From Escallonia rubra (lineage: Eukaryota > Streptophyta > Magnoliopsida > Escalloniales > Escalloniaceae), in contig JAVXUO010003027.1 in NCBI GenBank assembly GCA_033065855.1, positions 157,045 to 221,044 of the forward strand: DNA of 64,000 nucleotides. Direction: 5' to 3'. The translations under genes were made by a program, and so were the position numbers. Under the pieces are notes generated by a model. The model was given only the letters and a program-made list of their open reading frames with translations, ran no database searches and was not told the DNA's origin. Positions within the stretch are counted from its first letter, which is position 1, and each line of letters opens with the position of its first letter. Below, piece by piece: positions 48,299 to 60,567 of the stretch.

Positions 48299-50024
48299 AA
48301 AGTGTGAGGCGATGATCTGTTACAGTCATTGAATGGACTGCAACAAGCACCACTGGGAAATTCTACTACCGGAGAAATGCAACAACCATTGCGAATAAAG
48401 TCCCCGTAGTATATGCCTGCCTTATGAAATTAGGTGTTCATTATGATGCCAATTTTGCTTTCCAGATCAACATCCTTCTCTTATGTTCAGTTGGCATCTC
48501 TTCTTATCCTTCTCTTTCAGCCTTATTCTCCATTAATTCAGTGCCTTTATATGCTATTCCAAGAGCTTTTGCTTTGGAACAATTGAGACCAAACCCATTT
48601 AATGGACTAAGCCCAATGCTTGCCCGCATCATCATCGACAGAAAACATCTCGTCAAGCCTAATCCTTACTCGTTTAACAAATACGGACTGGGCCCATCAT
48701 AGGGCCAATCACCAAATTGGGTTTTGACTCAAAGCCCAAAAAATACTCGATAGTTTTTTACAATAATTCTTGCGCAACGAATAACCAGTTCAGATATTAA
48801 AAACCCAGAAGTACTGCCCAAGACATATTCAAGCGTTAGAACCTCCACGGTAGCCAGACGAGAGCCAAATCGTTAAAGTACATATGACTTTTGACAGAGA
48901 AAGGTACAATCATAGTACTTTGGCAAAACGTGTGTATATATATATATATCTCATGTTGGTAATAGACTAGCCTAACCTAATTAAGAAGTCCACAATTTTG
49001 TACCCTGAGTAAATGGTATATGGCGCATTTGAATCGAAAGCTGAGGGACCAAATACACCAATTCGTTGTTGAAAGTTTGTCACTAAAGTCAATCAAGGGA
49101 CCAAAGTTAAGCATGCAACGCTCCTTTATGTTAGCAAAACCTTTCTGATTGCGATTCTAGGGTTCTTTTAGACACTTTCTGTTTAAAGTGGTCGATAAAT
49201 TCAATAAAAGGAAAGAGTTGACCATTTGGAGAGGAAAATCGAGATTTTTTCACTTAAGTTTAGTTATCACTTTTCCGCTTTCAAGTTCATGATTTAAAAA
49301 TTTTCTTATTTGTTACCATTTTTCCATTTAGTTTTCCAAGATACCAAATTCAATCACTATTTGCCAACTCTAAGTGTATGCAGTATTGGAACTCATCCCA
49401 CTCAATTTGACATATAAATGTGTGAAAAATGGTATCCAAACAACATAGATGAGTTTTCATAATTTAGTTTCTAATTTGGCATTTAATTAATCAATCATAT
49501 TTTACTCGTTCTCAACAAGCTTTATAATCCATCAAAAGAAGCAAAAATTAACATACTTTTGCAAGAGGTGTCCTACATTAACCATTACCTACTCTCAAAC
49601 GCGGACCACCAACCCTCCTCTCTCCCTTCTTTATCATCCCCTTATACTCGTTTGATGAGAACTTTTTGTTTCTTATTACAAATGTACTCTTATATGTGCA
49701 ATTTTTATTTTTATTTTTATTTTCATGTTCATAAAAAAATATGTGCATTTGTGAATGGAACAGGGGGTTTGTGTGTGGGAGGACATGATTGTTGGGGGGG
49801 GGGGGGGGGGGGGCACGCAGATGGTAAATAAAAGGTCAGGGGTTTTGCATCTGTGGAATTCTATGAGTTGGGGTTTGTGTACGTATGGAAAACAAAGGGG
49901 GAGGCTAGGGTCTGTGTCTGGGGTTTGTGCAAAGACGGATATGTGGTTATTTAGGTTCAATGTCCAAACACAAATTTACTCTAATTTTGAACTAAATTTG
50001 CTGAACCAAATAGTATAACTGTGT
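48299..50024. other. Non-coding stretch between BBE remnant and element E2
   Basis: A 92-codon frame (48424-48702) has no recognised family. A G run of about 20 lies at 49793-49813. Otherwise nothing is seen. Confidence 0.45.
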
Positions 50025-50033
50025 TAGTTTTTA

Positions 50034-51130
50034 GGGCAAATTACACTTATATTCTTGAGGTTAGGGGGTAATTACAGTCAATGACACTTAGTTTCAAAAT
50101 GTAACATTCGTGACCAAAAAATCCTAATTTTGTAACACTTATGTCCATCCGTTAGGGTTCCGTCCAAAAAATGTATTTTTTTATGATGTCATCGTTATGT
50201 ATTTTCAAAATGGCAATACTGCCCTTTATTGCATTAGGGTTTCAAAACCCTAGTTTGAAAATTAGGGTTCCAAAACCCTAGAATATGAAATTCACTGTGA
50301 ATTTCATTCTATCACTATTGTCCTTGTATCAATTCAATTTCATCACTATTATCCAATTATCAATTCAATTCCATCACTATTGTCCAAATATCAATTCAAT
50401 TTCATCACCAAAGACCACTCAATAAATTAATGGAATTGCACCTGTCCTTGGACCACCACCCCGTCGCCGCCGCCCCTACCGTTCTCACCAACCTGCCGCC
50501 GTCCCTACAGTCCCCCCAACCTGTCGGCGCTGCCCCTACCCCCTCGTCCCTACCCCTTCAATCACCATCCCCCTGCCCCATCCTCCCCGCCCCGTCGCCG
50601 TCCTCAGTCGCCTCCACCCATCCCCTCGTCAACCCATTTCACACCTCCTCCTGCCACCGCAGCCCCCATCGTGGCCCAACTAATCAGATCCACCCTTCAC
50701 CGACCAAATCGAGCTAACCCGCGGCTGGCCATACACCTACAAACACGCACGCCGGAAAAAATGGTCTGCCAGCAGTGGGTTATGGTTGGACCAACTTTGA
50801 TTTGTGTATAGTGGTGGTGTAGGTGGGTCGATCGGCGGTGGGGCGAGAGAGATGGGGCTGCCTACCGGCGTGGGGAGAGGGGAGGGGGCTCCCAGCGTGG
50901 GGCTGCCGGCGTGGGAAAGAGAAGTGTAGGGAGAGAATTTAAGGGAGAATTTAAGATAATGGCAATTGAAATAAATAGATTTGTAACTTGAGGGCAATAA
51001 AGTCATTTTGTTAAAACTGTTAGGATTTTTAGGGTTCCGTTTGGTCAATGGACACAAGTGTAATTTGTCCAAACTATTGTCCTTGTCTGTAATTATACCC
51101 TAACCTCAGGGATATAAGTGTAATTTGCCC
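50034..51130. mobile_element. Non-autonomous Mutator-type element E2 with 9-bp duplication
   Basis: Ends GGGCAAATTACACTT ... GTGTAATTTGCCC; the subterminal CTTGAGGTTAGGGGGTAATT and its inverted partner at the right match E1. The 9-bp target duplication TAGTTTTTA is perfect (50025-50033 and 51131-51139). The interior has a C-rich, CCG-containing tract (50450-50740) with proline-rich frames, comparable to E1. No transposase is encoded. Confidence 0.88.
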
Positions 51131-51596
51131 TAGTTTTTAAAATGAAAACTTTTTAACAAATATATATATATAGAGAGAACAACGAAAATGGTATCCAAAC
51201 AAAGCCCTAGTTAAGGTACCAAGATGCTAGATGGTGAGAAGAGGAATTGGTAATGTATGCTTCTGAGAGTTGAATGGCAAGACCTCCACGGCCGGTTATT
51301 TGTAAGTTCTCCCGTGACACTAGGGCAATGGGTTATCCAACTAAGAAATGATTAACTTATTCTTTTAGGCCGATTGATGCATTGGGGGGGATAGGGGAAA
51401 GGGTTACCTTGACGGCTTTGATGAGACTCGAGTTAAGCATTGACAGATCAAAAGATGCTTCCTTTGCAGTGGTACTAACCTAACAGCTCAAAAGTTAATT
51501 AATTTTGTTTAACGTAATCACAATAACGCATATACAAAGAAGATAGTCCAACAAATCAAAGAGACAACTAACTTTGTCGTGTAGTGCTAAATATAT

Positions 51597-51777
51597 AACA
51601 GAGTTTTGAGACCTAATGTTTCACTCATGATATCCGTCAGGTGAGTCAATATTGCATGATTGGAGACCTATTATTTACGGGGAGGTATTCCAAAACAATC
51701 AAGGGTAACAGACCTATTATAACAGAGTTTTGAGACCTATTATTTATGGGGAGGTATTCCAAAACAATCAAGGGTAA
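51597..51777. repeat. Local duplication at the left edge of element E3
   Basis: CCTATTATTTA(C/T)GGGGAGG and the following AAAACAATCAAGGGTAA occur at about 51666-51707 and again at 51737-51777. The repeated block includes the first bases (GGGTAA) of E3. Confidence 0.75.
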
Positions 51778-53179
51778 ATTATACTAAACACCCCTGAAAT
51801 TTTACGTAATTACATTCCACTACCGCTATCTTTAAAAATTACACTCAGCTCAAAAAGTAACTTTTTCTCTTACAGTGTTAATGATGCAGTGCAAAAAAGA
51901 CATCAATGCCCCTCAGACTGTTTTCTTGGAATTTTGGAGGGAAAACTTGTTTTTGGGAATTTTTGGAGGGAAAACTTGTTTTTGGGAATTATTGGAGGGA
52001 ATACCCTAATTCAAATTGAATGTCCTAATTGAACCCTAATTTAACGCCCTAATTAACTTAGACACATAATTGAACCCTAAATTGAAGTAATTAAACCCTA
52101 AATTGAATGCCCTAGTCGAATTGAACCCTAAATTAAACTAATTGGACCCTAATTGAATCCTAAATTGAATGTCCAAATTCAACCGAACCCTAAATTGAAC
52201 TTATTGAACCCCCTAATTGAACTCTAAATTGAATGTCCTAATTCAACCGAACCCTAAATTGAAGTAATTGAACCCTAAATTGAAGTAATAAAATCCTAAT
52301 TAAACTCTAAATTGAATGCATTAATCGAATCGAACCTTAAATTAAACTAATTGAACCCCTAATTGAACCCTAAATCGAATGCCCTAATCCAACCGAACCC
52401 TAAATTGAACTTATTGAACCCCCTAATTGAACCCTAAATTGAATGCCCCAATTTAACCGACCCCTAAATTGAACTAATTGAACCAAAAATTAAAGTAATT
52501 GAACCCTGATTAAACCCTAAATTGAATGCCCTAAATTAAACTAATTGAACCCCTAATTGAACCCTAAATTGAATGCCATAATCCAATCGAACCCTAAATT
52601 GAACTAATTGAACCCCATAATTGAACTCTAAATTGAATGTCATAATCCAATCAAACCCTAAATTGAACCCTAAATTGAATGCCCCAATTCAACCGAACCC
52701 TAAATAGAACTAATAGAACCCCCTAATTAAACCCTAAATTGAAGTAATTGAACCCTAAATTAAATGCCCTAATCGAATCGTACCCTAAATTAAACTAATT
52801 GAACCCCTAATTGAACCCTAAATTGAATGCATTAATCTAACCGAACCCTAAATTGAACTAATTGAACCCTGAAATGAGCTAATTGAACCCTAAATTGGCT
52901 AAATTAAACCTCATAATTCACTTAAAGTTTGTGGAGTTGACTGAAATTTTGAAAAACCACACAAGTGAGTAAAAGCCAAAAGGGGGGGTATTTTGGGTAT
53001 GAAAATTTCATAAAGTAATGTGTCAGGGAATCTTTTCACGGAGTTGGGCCTGCCGTTAAATGTGTGTAGTTGTGTGTAATGTGGGTACAAACTTCGGGGG
53101 GGTCGGAGTGCAATTTTTAAAGATAGCGATAGAGAGTATAATTACGTAAAATTTCAGAAGTGTTTAGTGTAATTTACAC
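51772..53179. mobile_element. Element E3: inverted repeats of about 75 bp around a minisatellite
   Basis: The left end is GGGTAAATTATACTAAACAC; the right end read on - contains GTAAATTACACTAAACAC. Similarity continues through GAAATTTTACGTAATTA and CGCTATCTTTAAAAATT, about 75 bases in all. The flanks AACAATCAA (51763-51771) and GGCAATCAA (53180-53188) agree in 7 of 9, a decayed 9-bp duplication. The terminus resembles E1/E2 (GGG(C/T)AAATTA). The interior is mostly minisatellite. Confidence 0.7.
52010..52900. repeat. CCCTAAATTGAA minisatellite inside E3
   Basis: About 890 bases of irregular repeats of AACCCTAAATTGAA(C/T) alternating with CTAATTGAACCC and TGCCCTAATCCAACCGA. A higher-order spacing of about 60-75 bases is visible. 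No coding frame. Confidence 0.85.
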
Positions 53180-53189
53180 GGCAATCAAT

Positions 53190-56100
53190 GCCCAACACCC
53201 CTATTTGCTTCAAAAGATAATATCACCAACTAAAGAAATGAATAATGAAGAAATCCAGAAAGTTCCCACTCAAACTGGAGCAGAGAAACAAGAGGACAAG
53301 GTGCGTGGGTGAGGTGGGACAGCGACTCCACATCCCCCAACACAAGAAATCAATGCCAAGGGGACACCCCCACCATACCAGGGAACTGATCAGTCGCCAT
53401 TTCAAAGCAAAAATGAGAGAAAGAGAGACCACCCATTTACCAAAACAAAGAAAAAAAGCAGTGGATGCCGTGGAGTCAAACATCATAAGTGTAGTGCAAG
53501 TGCAGAGTGATATATGTCCTTGTTAGTGGGTGGCGTGGGGTGTCTGCCAGTGCAAGCCTGATGGACATTGCATTTCTAGTGTTTGAATCCCCCCGTTGCA
53601 CCACGTTTAGTGATCATTCTTGTGTGCTCTCTGCCTTTTCCGCGTGCTACTGTTTGTCGGCCCGAAAGCTAATTTTTTGAGACCGACTCATTCGCACTCT
53701 CTTTTCCAGATGAACGTCTTTCTCCACACTTGTAGTTTCAATCAATCCACACTAGTTGAAGAAAATGTTAGTAGAATTTTCAAAGTGGCGCTAATTTCGC
53801 TTTTGGATGCTTGTATCGAAGAGTATTGTATCGTTTCAACGTCAACTTTTGACAGTAAAATCGAATATTATGTGACAGAGTATTTTTTGTGAGCTTTGAG
53901 AGGGAGAAGAAAACAAGAAGATGCAGTTAGTTATTCACGTGATAACACAAAAGATCTGTTTGATTGTGTTGTTACGGAATCACGTTGAAATGGGCAGCGG
54001 AACAAGAAAAATGAAGAGAAAAAATAAGAGCGAACAAAATAAGTTTTAACGTTGTTCACCAATAGGACTACATCCACGAAAAATGACCAGTTTGCAACTC
54101 ATCGATGATCATTAAATGACAGTTTATAACGTAAAACCATAACTCCCAAGTTGGTGTCATTATCCCTCTCCCGTGTTACTTTCCGAGACAAAAGTAAAGC
54201 ATAACAAAGATCCAAGAACACAAAACTACATAATAATTACAAAAGTAGAAAAAGTTTTCAACACCCGGCCCACGTACTTTCACCTGTTAGCGATGAGGGG
54301 GTCCGTTTGATATAATTAGCGTACATTACTTCTCGCTGATAATATGAAAGACTGAAATCAAACTCCATATAAAACTTGGTTTATAAGATGTCCGCTACAC
54401 CTCGCATAATATTAGCATTTTTAGTGGTATGTGACAGCAACTTTTATTTTTTGGGTAAAAAATGAACGCAACTTTTAATATTTAAGGTGCACGATCTGAC
54501 CGTCTGAGGTGACTTTTGTGGCGCATGACACCCAGTAGATTCCTGCATGATCTCTTATGCATTGTGTTTATGCTTCAATTAACCATGCACTAGCAATATA
54601 TATGCTGCTACTTGGCATATTGATCATTGTTTTTTGCGTATGTGGTCTTGATAATTTATGAAGGTCAGTTGCATGCCACGAAATGCAGCTGACAGGTGAG
54701 GCAGAGACCTCACCTCATATTAACTCGCTTCTTTTTTATATGTGCCGCCGGCTTTTTGTTCATGTTGATCGTGGAAAGAGTGTTTTCTTGGTGTGGCCCG
54801 TGCACTCGCATATCTGCGTGTGGAGCTGGCATTTTGTGCATCATCGGTGATTTGTCGCATACAAAAGGGTGCTCCGTTTAGCCGAATCGAACTTTGGTTG
54901 TGCCTCCATCCTTCTCGTTGCAATCGGGCAATAGAGGGAGCAATAATAAGGGATTTGTTCGGATGGGAATGATCTTTTTTTCGTTCTTAGCTATTTTTGT
55001 AACGCTTCACCCAAAAAGAAAGAGCACCACTAATTAAGAACGTCAATTGTTGAACTTAAAAGGAAGTACTTATTTTTATATTTTTTATGCTTATTCACAC
55101 CTTATCTTTGAACAAATGATCCTTGCTTTCAAGTTAGTGAGAACACATAGGGCAGAGTCAATGCCAAACTTACAAATAACGGTGGAGTCAAAAGGTGTCC
55201 AATTTAGTGTAAAACAAATGAATAACTCCCATCTCCATTGGGTCTACGGCCGCAGAGACTGATGAGATTGATAAACCAGCCAAGAATGTCCTGGTCTGCA
55301 CACGGTTATAACACGCAACGGTGTGGGTGTGCCTACCCTTTTCCGCGTGCTACCATCCTATCTGTTGGCGCAAAAGAATTTCCCAGCTTGTGCCTTCCCC
55401 CAAACTCTGAATCATGCCTGCTTTATTACGTACACGCCATTTGTTAATCCATTTGAACAGTACTTTGTTTGGTCGTGGGTTAGAACATAGTTGCTTCTTG
55501 GCGTTTGCATGCAGTTGTTTTTGTTTTTTCCTTTTTCCCTCCGTGAAGATATATTGTCTTCTTCTTGTTTGCGGCTCTTGCGCGTTATGTGAAAGTGAAA
55601 CTATGTGCTGCATCTGTGTTTTTTGTAAGTTGTTGAGATAATCTACCTTTCTTGGTGAACTGTAGATATTTAGGCAAGAGTTTTCTGGAAACTTTTACTA
55701 ACTAGGCCACTTGACAAGACCACAGTGTGCAATGGAGAGATTACGTGACTTTGCTATCAGTTGAATCATTATGCACAATGTTAACGACGGAACACAAATT
55801 TAATTGGGATATATACTACAACCATTGTAGTTAACACGTAGGTATCCATTTTCAGTTGCACAAATGTATTTATAAAAACTCTTGGTAAGTGTTTTTTTGA
55901 GACTGAGTCTTTATATATGATGCGTTCCAATATTAGAGTTTTTTAAATAGAAAAATAAAATTCATATTTAATAACTTCCAATTATTGAAGTGTTAATAAT
56001 AAAAGAGACCTACCACGTACGTAATACGTAGTAGGTTCGGGAACATACTATATGAAGTACCCTTAAAATTCTGACAAATGATCATTGTTGTTACGCGCCT

Positions 56101-56930
56101 CTAACACACTTGATCTTTATTTGCATATACGAAAACGGCTACTAGAGTCGAGTTCTTCGTCCACGAACCAAACCTTAGAGCTTGGTGATACTCTAGAGAG
56201 AGTACAACAGGAGGATGGATTTTTTATTTGTAGGGAAGACTTTTGTCTTCTGACTTATTATTTTCTCTTGGGATATCTCTAACATTTATATAGTATTAGT
56301 ATTAGAGACTGATTTTATCTCAACCACTTAGAAAATAACGTCCGTATTTATCTCAAACACTTAAGAGATAAATATCATCTAATTAACTATAATAATCCTG
56401 ACTAACAAATAAACATAATCTGTTAGTGCGTGGATAATCGGTCCACCGACCCAATTTATTAACAGTTCTCACTCGCCCAAAATAAATCCTGCAGTCTCTC
56501 CTTATCGATATGTTGTTCACTCATCTCCTCATACAGAAAATGAAATGTGCGACCTACAAGAAAGGAAGAATATTGTATTAAGTTATCACAAAACTAACAT
56601 AATGCATCACTCTATAAAATCTCGTATGTACGCTAGATAGTTCAACTACACCAGATTAAATACTCTTAAATCCATCATTGAGCAGTGTTTAACCTCTCAT
56701 GTGTTATGTATTCATGACTCATATCGAAACGAAAATCGACAAAGTCGCCCAGGCTATGAATCACATAACATGGTGTAATACTGATATTTCTTCTCAAAGC
56801 CCTCATGTTATTCCAATTAGATCCAAGCGCTTTCCTAAACATGCCCCGCGAGACCGCATCGTCCATGATTTAAGGGTACATGCTAAAGTAGCGACATTAA
56901 GTATCCTCTTCGTGACATAGTCTATGGTAA
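53190..56930. other. Non-coding stretch, possible LTR fragments
   Basis: No gene recognised; the open frames (90 codons or less) match nothing I know. TGTTACGGAATCACGTTG at about 53969 with GTTCACCAATAGGACTACAT (54054) resembles Copia LTR sequence. TTTTCCGCGTGCTAC occurs twice (53636, 55339) in similar context, which suggests an old dispersed repeat. Confidence 0.35.
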
Positions 56931-56937
56931 AAAGGGT

Positions 56938-56965
56938 ATTATATATATATATATATATATATATA
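56938..56965. repeat. (TA)n tract at left end of element C
   Basis: About 28 bases of AT repeat directly before GGGAGC at 56966. Confidence 0.9.
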
Positions 56966-59478
56966 GGGAGCTGATCCGTTGAGAGCGTTAGCAAAATAAG
57001 AAAAGTTGCAAGCGCGATCTGGCCGTCCACGCGCGATCTGTGGACGGCCCAGATCTTTTTTTATGTTTTTTTAAGATCGTCCGCTATATTATGTATTGGA
57101 CGATTTTTTGACAAAAATACCCTCCAACTTAAAAACATCCCATCCGCTACATTATGTAACGGGCTATTTTCTGACATTTTTTTCTCTTTCTCTCTCCTCT
57201 CTCTCATTATTACTCTGACTTTTTCTCTCTCTCTCTCTCTCTTTTCTCTCATCCGCTACATTATGTAGCAGATTAGTTTTCTAACATTTTTTTCTCTCTC
57301 TCCCCTTTCTCTCATTAATGGTCTAACTTTTTTCCCCTCTCTCTCTCTGTCATTTCTCTTCTTTCTGAGTTGTGTCTTTCTCTCACCACTTTTTTCTTCT
57401 CTCTCGTCCTCCTCTCCCCTCATTTCCTCTTCTTTCAGAATTGAAGTTGACAATGGGTACACTATGTGAGCGATTCATGGATGATAAGAATTCTGTTGTT
57501 GCAAATCCCTCTGATACGCAGAGCGATCTGGGGCACATCGATGACACTAGAACTCGAATTGCCCAAATGCGAGATCAATACATGAAGATGTTGTTTCTCC
57601 TCAAAAAGCTTATCTTGGTTCTTGATTTGGATCACACCCTACTTCACTCCATTGTGAGAACTGAAGAGGAGAACCTAGCGAGCCAAACAGAGACAGACGG
57701 CCTCTACGCAGCAGAGTCCATCGGCGTGCTAATTTTCTGGGGCCCGGTGTTCGTGCCTTTCTGAAAGAAACAAGCAGCATGTTCGAGCTTTACATATTCA
57801 CAAAGGCTTGTCGTCCCTATGCACTGGAGATGGCAAATTTACTTGACCCTGAAGGTGTGTACTTCGATCCAACTAGAGTGTTCTCACGAGAGCATTGTGA
57901 CCAGGAAGCTTTAAAGCACCTTGATTGGGTGCCAGGGAGATAAAGTGGCATTATGATTCTTGATGATACAGAAAGGGTTTGGGGCAGATTCAAGGAGAAT
58001 TTGGTACCTATAAAGAAAGAAGAGAAATGACAGAGAGAGAGAAAGAGAGAGGGGAAAAAAGTGCATTAATGAGAGAAAAGGGAGAGAGAGAGAGAGAGAG
58101 AGAAAAATGTTAGAAAACTAATCCGCTACATAATGTAGCGGATGGGCTATTTTTAAGTTGGAGGGTATTTTTGTCAAAAAATCATCCGCTACATAATATA
58201 GCGGACGGACTTAAAAAAAAGATATAGGCGATCCAGATCCTTTTTTTTTACGTTTTTTAAAGTACGTCCGCTACATAATATAGAAATACCATCCAGCTCC
58301 ATCCGTTACATTATGTAGCGGACGAGTAAGCAGTGTCTTCTGGCTTTTTTTTCTCTTTCTCTCTCCTTTCTCTCATTAAATTTCTTACAGATTCTCTCTC
58401 TCCTTTATCTTGCCGCTACATTATGTAGCGGACTAATTTTCTGGCTTTTTTGTCTTTCTCTCTCCTTTTCCTCATTTAATGTTCTGACATTCTCTCATTT
58501 CTCTCTCCTCTCTCTCGTCATTTTTTTCTCTTTCTCTCTCCTTTCTCTAATTTACTTCATGACTCTCTCTCTCTCTCTTAGATATACAAAAACCAGTTGG
58601 CAAAACTTGATCAAGAAGGGAAACTGAAAGGTGGCAGGATTTATGCAGATATAGAAGAAAGAAGACAAAAACCCAGTTGTACTTCCCATGAACTCTCCTT
58701 TTTCAAGTTGCCTCCTTAATAGTCTTGCATTTCCATGTTTAACTTCCCATGAACTCTCCTTTTTCAAGCTGCCTCCTTGATAGTCTTGCATTTTCATGTC
58801 TGGGCCCTTCCACTTCTTGACCCTATTTCTTCTTTTTAACTACTCTGTTGAGAAGGATAGAAACAAGAAAAAAGTTATACCCATATGTATTTCAAAGATA
58901 GCTTGTGGGTCAGCCGTACTACATGTATGATGAGAGTAGCTATTTATCTAAAATGTAGCCATATTCTGGTTATGGGTTTTACTTTTGAGGTAGGAGAGAG
59001 AAAGAGAAAAAAGTACAACTTGGTTTTTGTATATCTGAGAGAGAGAGTCACGACATAAATTAGAGAAAGGAGAGAGAAAGAGAAAAATATGATGAGAGAG
59101 AGGAGAGAGAAATGAGAGAATATCAGAACATTAAATGAGGAAAAGGAGAGAGAAATAGCAAAAAGCCAGAAAATTAGTCCGCTACATAATGTAGCGGCAA
59201 GATAAATGAGAGAGAGAATCTGCCAGAAATTTAATGAAAGAAAAGAGAGAGAAAGAGAAAAAAAAAAGCCAGAAGACACTACCTACTCGTCCGCTACATA
59301 ATGTAGCGGATGGAGGTGGAGGGTATTTTTGTCAAAAGATCGTCCGCTATATTATGTAGCGGACGTACTTTAAAAAATGTAAAAAAAAAAGATCTGGACC
59401 GTCCACAGATCGCATGTGGACGGCCAGATCGCGCTTGCAACTTTTCCTATTTTGCTAGCGCTCTCAACGGATCAGCTC

Positions 59479-59480
<2 letters not shown>
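56966..59480. mobile_element. Non-autonomous element C with captured FCP1-like fragment
   Basis: Both ends read GGGAGCTGATCC inward and both abut (AT)n. Terminal inverted similarity extends for several hundred bases. About eleven palindromes of the type CCGCTACATTATGTAGCGG lie near 57077, 57150, 57251, 58125, 58188, 58302, 58413, 59180, 59291 and 59343. 58120-58235 is an inverted copy of the left subterminal region, and 58250-58600 repeats (inverted) the right one, so C may be two elements fused near 58237. The interior carries an FCP1-like phosphatase fragment and CT-rich filler. Confidence 0.8.
57453..58030 (+). pseudogene. Captured FCP1-like CTD-phosphatase fragment in element C
   Basis: An acceptor-like TTCTTTCAG precedes ATG at 57453. 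The frame runs to KKLILVLDLDHTLLHS (57600-57650), the DxDxT catalytic motif of FCP1/CPL phosphatases, which dephosphorylate the RNA polymerase II C-terminal domain. It then shifts: another frame continues with GPGVRAFLKETSSMFELYIF, TKACRPYALEMANLLDP, VFSREHCDQEALKHLDW and, after a TAA, SGIMILDDTERVW. These are the conserved blocks after the active site in plant CPL3/CPL4-type proteins. The fragment lacks introns within these blocks and ends near ENLVPIKKEEK. It lies between terminal repeats of a transposon, so it is most likely a transduplicated, decayed copy. Confidence 0.8.

Positions 59481-59522
<42 letters not shown>
59481..59522. repeat. (AT)n tract shared by elements C and D
   Basis: Forty-two bases of pure AT repeat; element C ends CTCCC on its left and element D begins GGGAGC on its right. 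Confidence 0.95.
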
Positions 59523-59524
<2 letters not shown>

Positions 59525-60424
59525 GAGCTGATCCGTTGAGAGCGTGGGCAAAATAGGAGAAGTTGCAAGCGCGATCTGACCGTCCATCCCGAAAGATGGA
59601 CGTGCCAGATCGCGCCTTTTTCGAAAGCTGTCAGTCGTCCGCCATACAGTATGGCGGACGGGTTTTTTTACCAAATTGCCCCTCCGCGCCTGTCCGCTAA
59701 ACTGTATGGCGGAGGACATTAAAGTCTTGATGGGAGACAGCCAAAAAGACGTCCGCGATACTATATGGCGGACGTCCCCTAGGCTGACACATGTCCTTAG
59801 GCTGACACCTTTTTGCCCGGCTTCCTTCTGCTTGACTGTCCGCTATATAGTTTAGCGAACGTACATAGGGCCGAAAAAAAACTAAGTGTTGGTGAGGCTT
59901 CCTTCTCCTTGACTGTCCGCCATATAGTATAACGGACGTACATAGGGCCGAAAAAAAAATTTAAGTGTTGGCTTCGGCTTCCTTCTGCTTGACTGTCCGC
60001 TATATAGTATAGCGGACGTACATAGGGCCAAAAAAAAAACTAAGTGTTGGGGAGGCTTCCTTCTGCTTGACTGTCCGCTATATAGTATAGCAGACGTACA
60101 TAGGGCCGAAAAAAAAAAACTTTAAGTGTTGGGGCAAAAAGGTGTCAGCCTAAGGACAGGTGTCAGCCTAGGGGACGTCCGCCATACAGTATCGCGGACG
60201 TCTTTTTGGCTGTCTCCCATCAGGACTTTAATGTCCTCCGCCATACAGTTTAGCGGACAGGCGCGGAGGGGCAATTTGGTAAAAAAACCCGTCCGCCATA
60301 CTGTATGGCGGACGACTGACAGCTTTCGAAAAAGGCGCGATCTGGCACGTCCATCTTTCGGGATGGACGGTCAGATTATATTTGCAACTTCTCCTATTTT
60401 GCCCACGCTCTCAACGGATCAGCT

Positions 60425-60427
<3 letters not shown>
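59523..60427. mobile_element. Foldback element D, 905 bp, with about 298-bp near-perfect inverted repeats
   Basis: The ends are GGGAGCTGATCC on both strands, each abutting (AT)n. Arms 59523-59820 and 60131-60427 are inverted copies with only a handful of differences (for example ATATAATC in place of GCGCGATC near 60376). Each arm contains palindromes of the type CCGCCATACAGTATGGCGG. The centre (about 59819-60130) is four tandem units of about 65-75 bases, each with CCGCTATATAGTATAGCGG or a variant, then GTACATAGGGCC and an A run. No protein frame. A transcript would fold into a long hairpin. Confidence 0.9.

Positions 60428-60478
<51 letters not shown>
60428..60478. repeat. (TA)n tract at right end of element D
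   Basis: About 51 bases of TA repeat directly after CTCCC. Confidence 0.95.
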
Positions 60479-60482
<4 letters not shown>

Positions 60483-60567
60483 CCAAGTGGCTCACGCAGT
60501 GATTCATTCATCACTCCAATGTCGGTCTGCATTTAGCACATGCAGTATGATTTGCATGTTATGGCAT

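Noticed and set aside
52010..52900. Possible telomere-derived tract
   Set aside because: The unit is CCCTAAATTGAA with longer spacing, enclosed by inverted repeats of a transposon.
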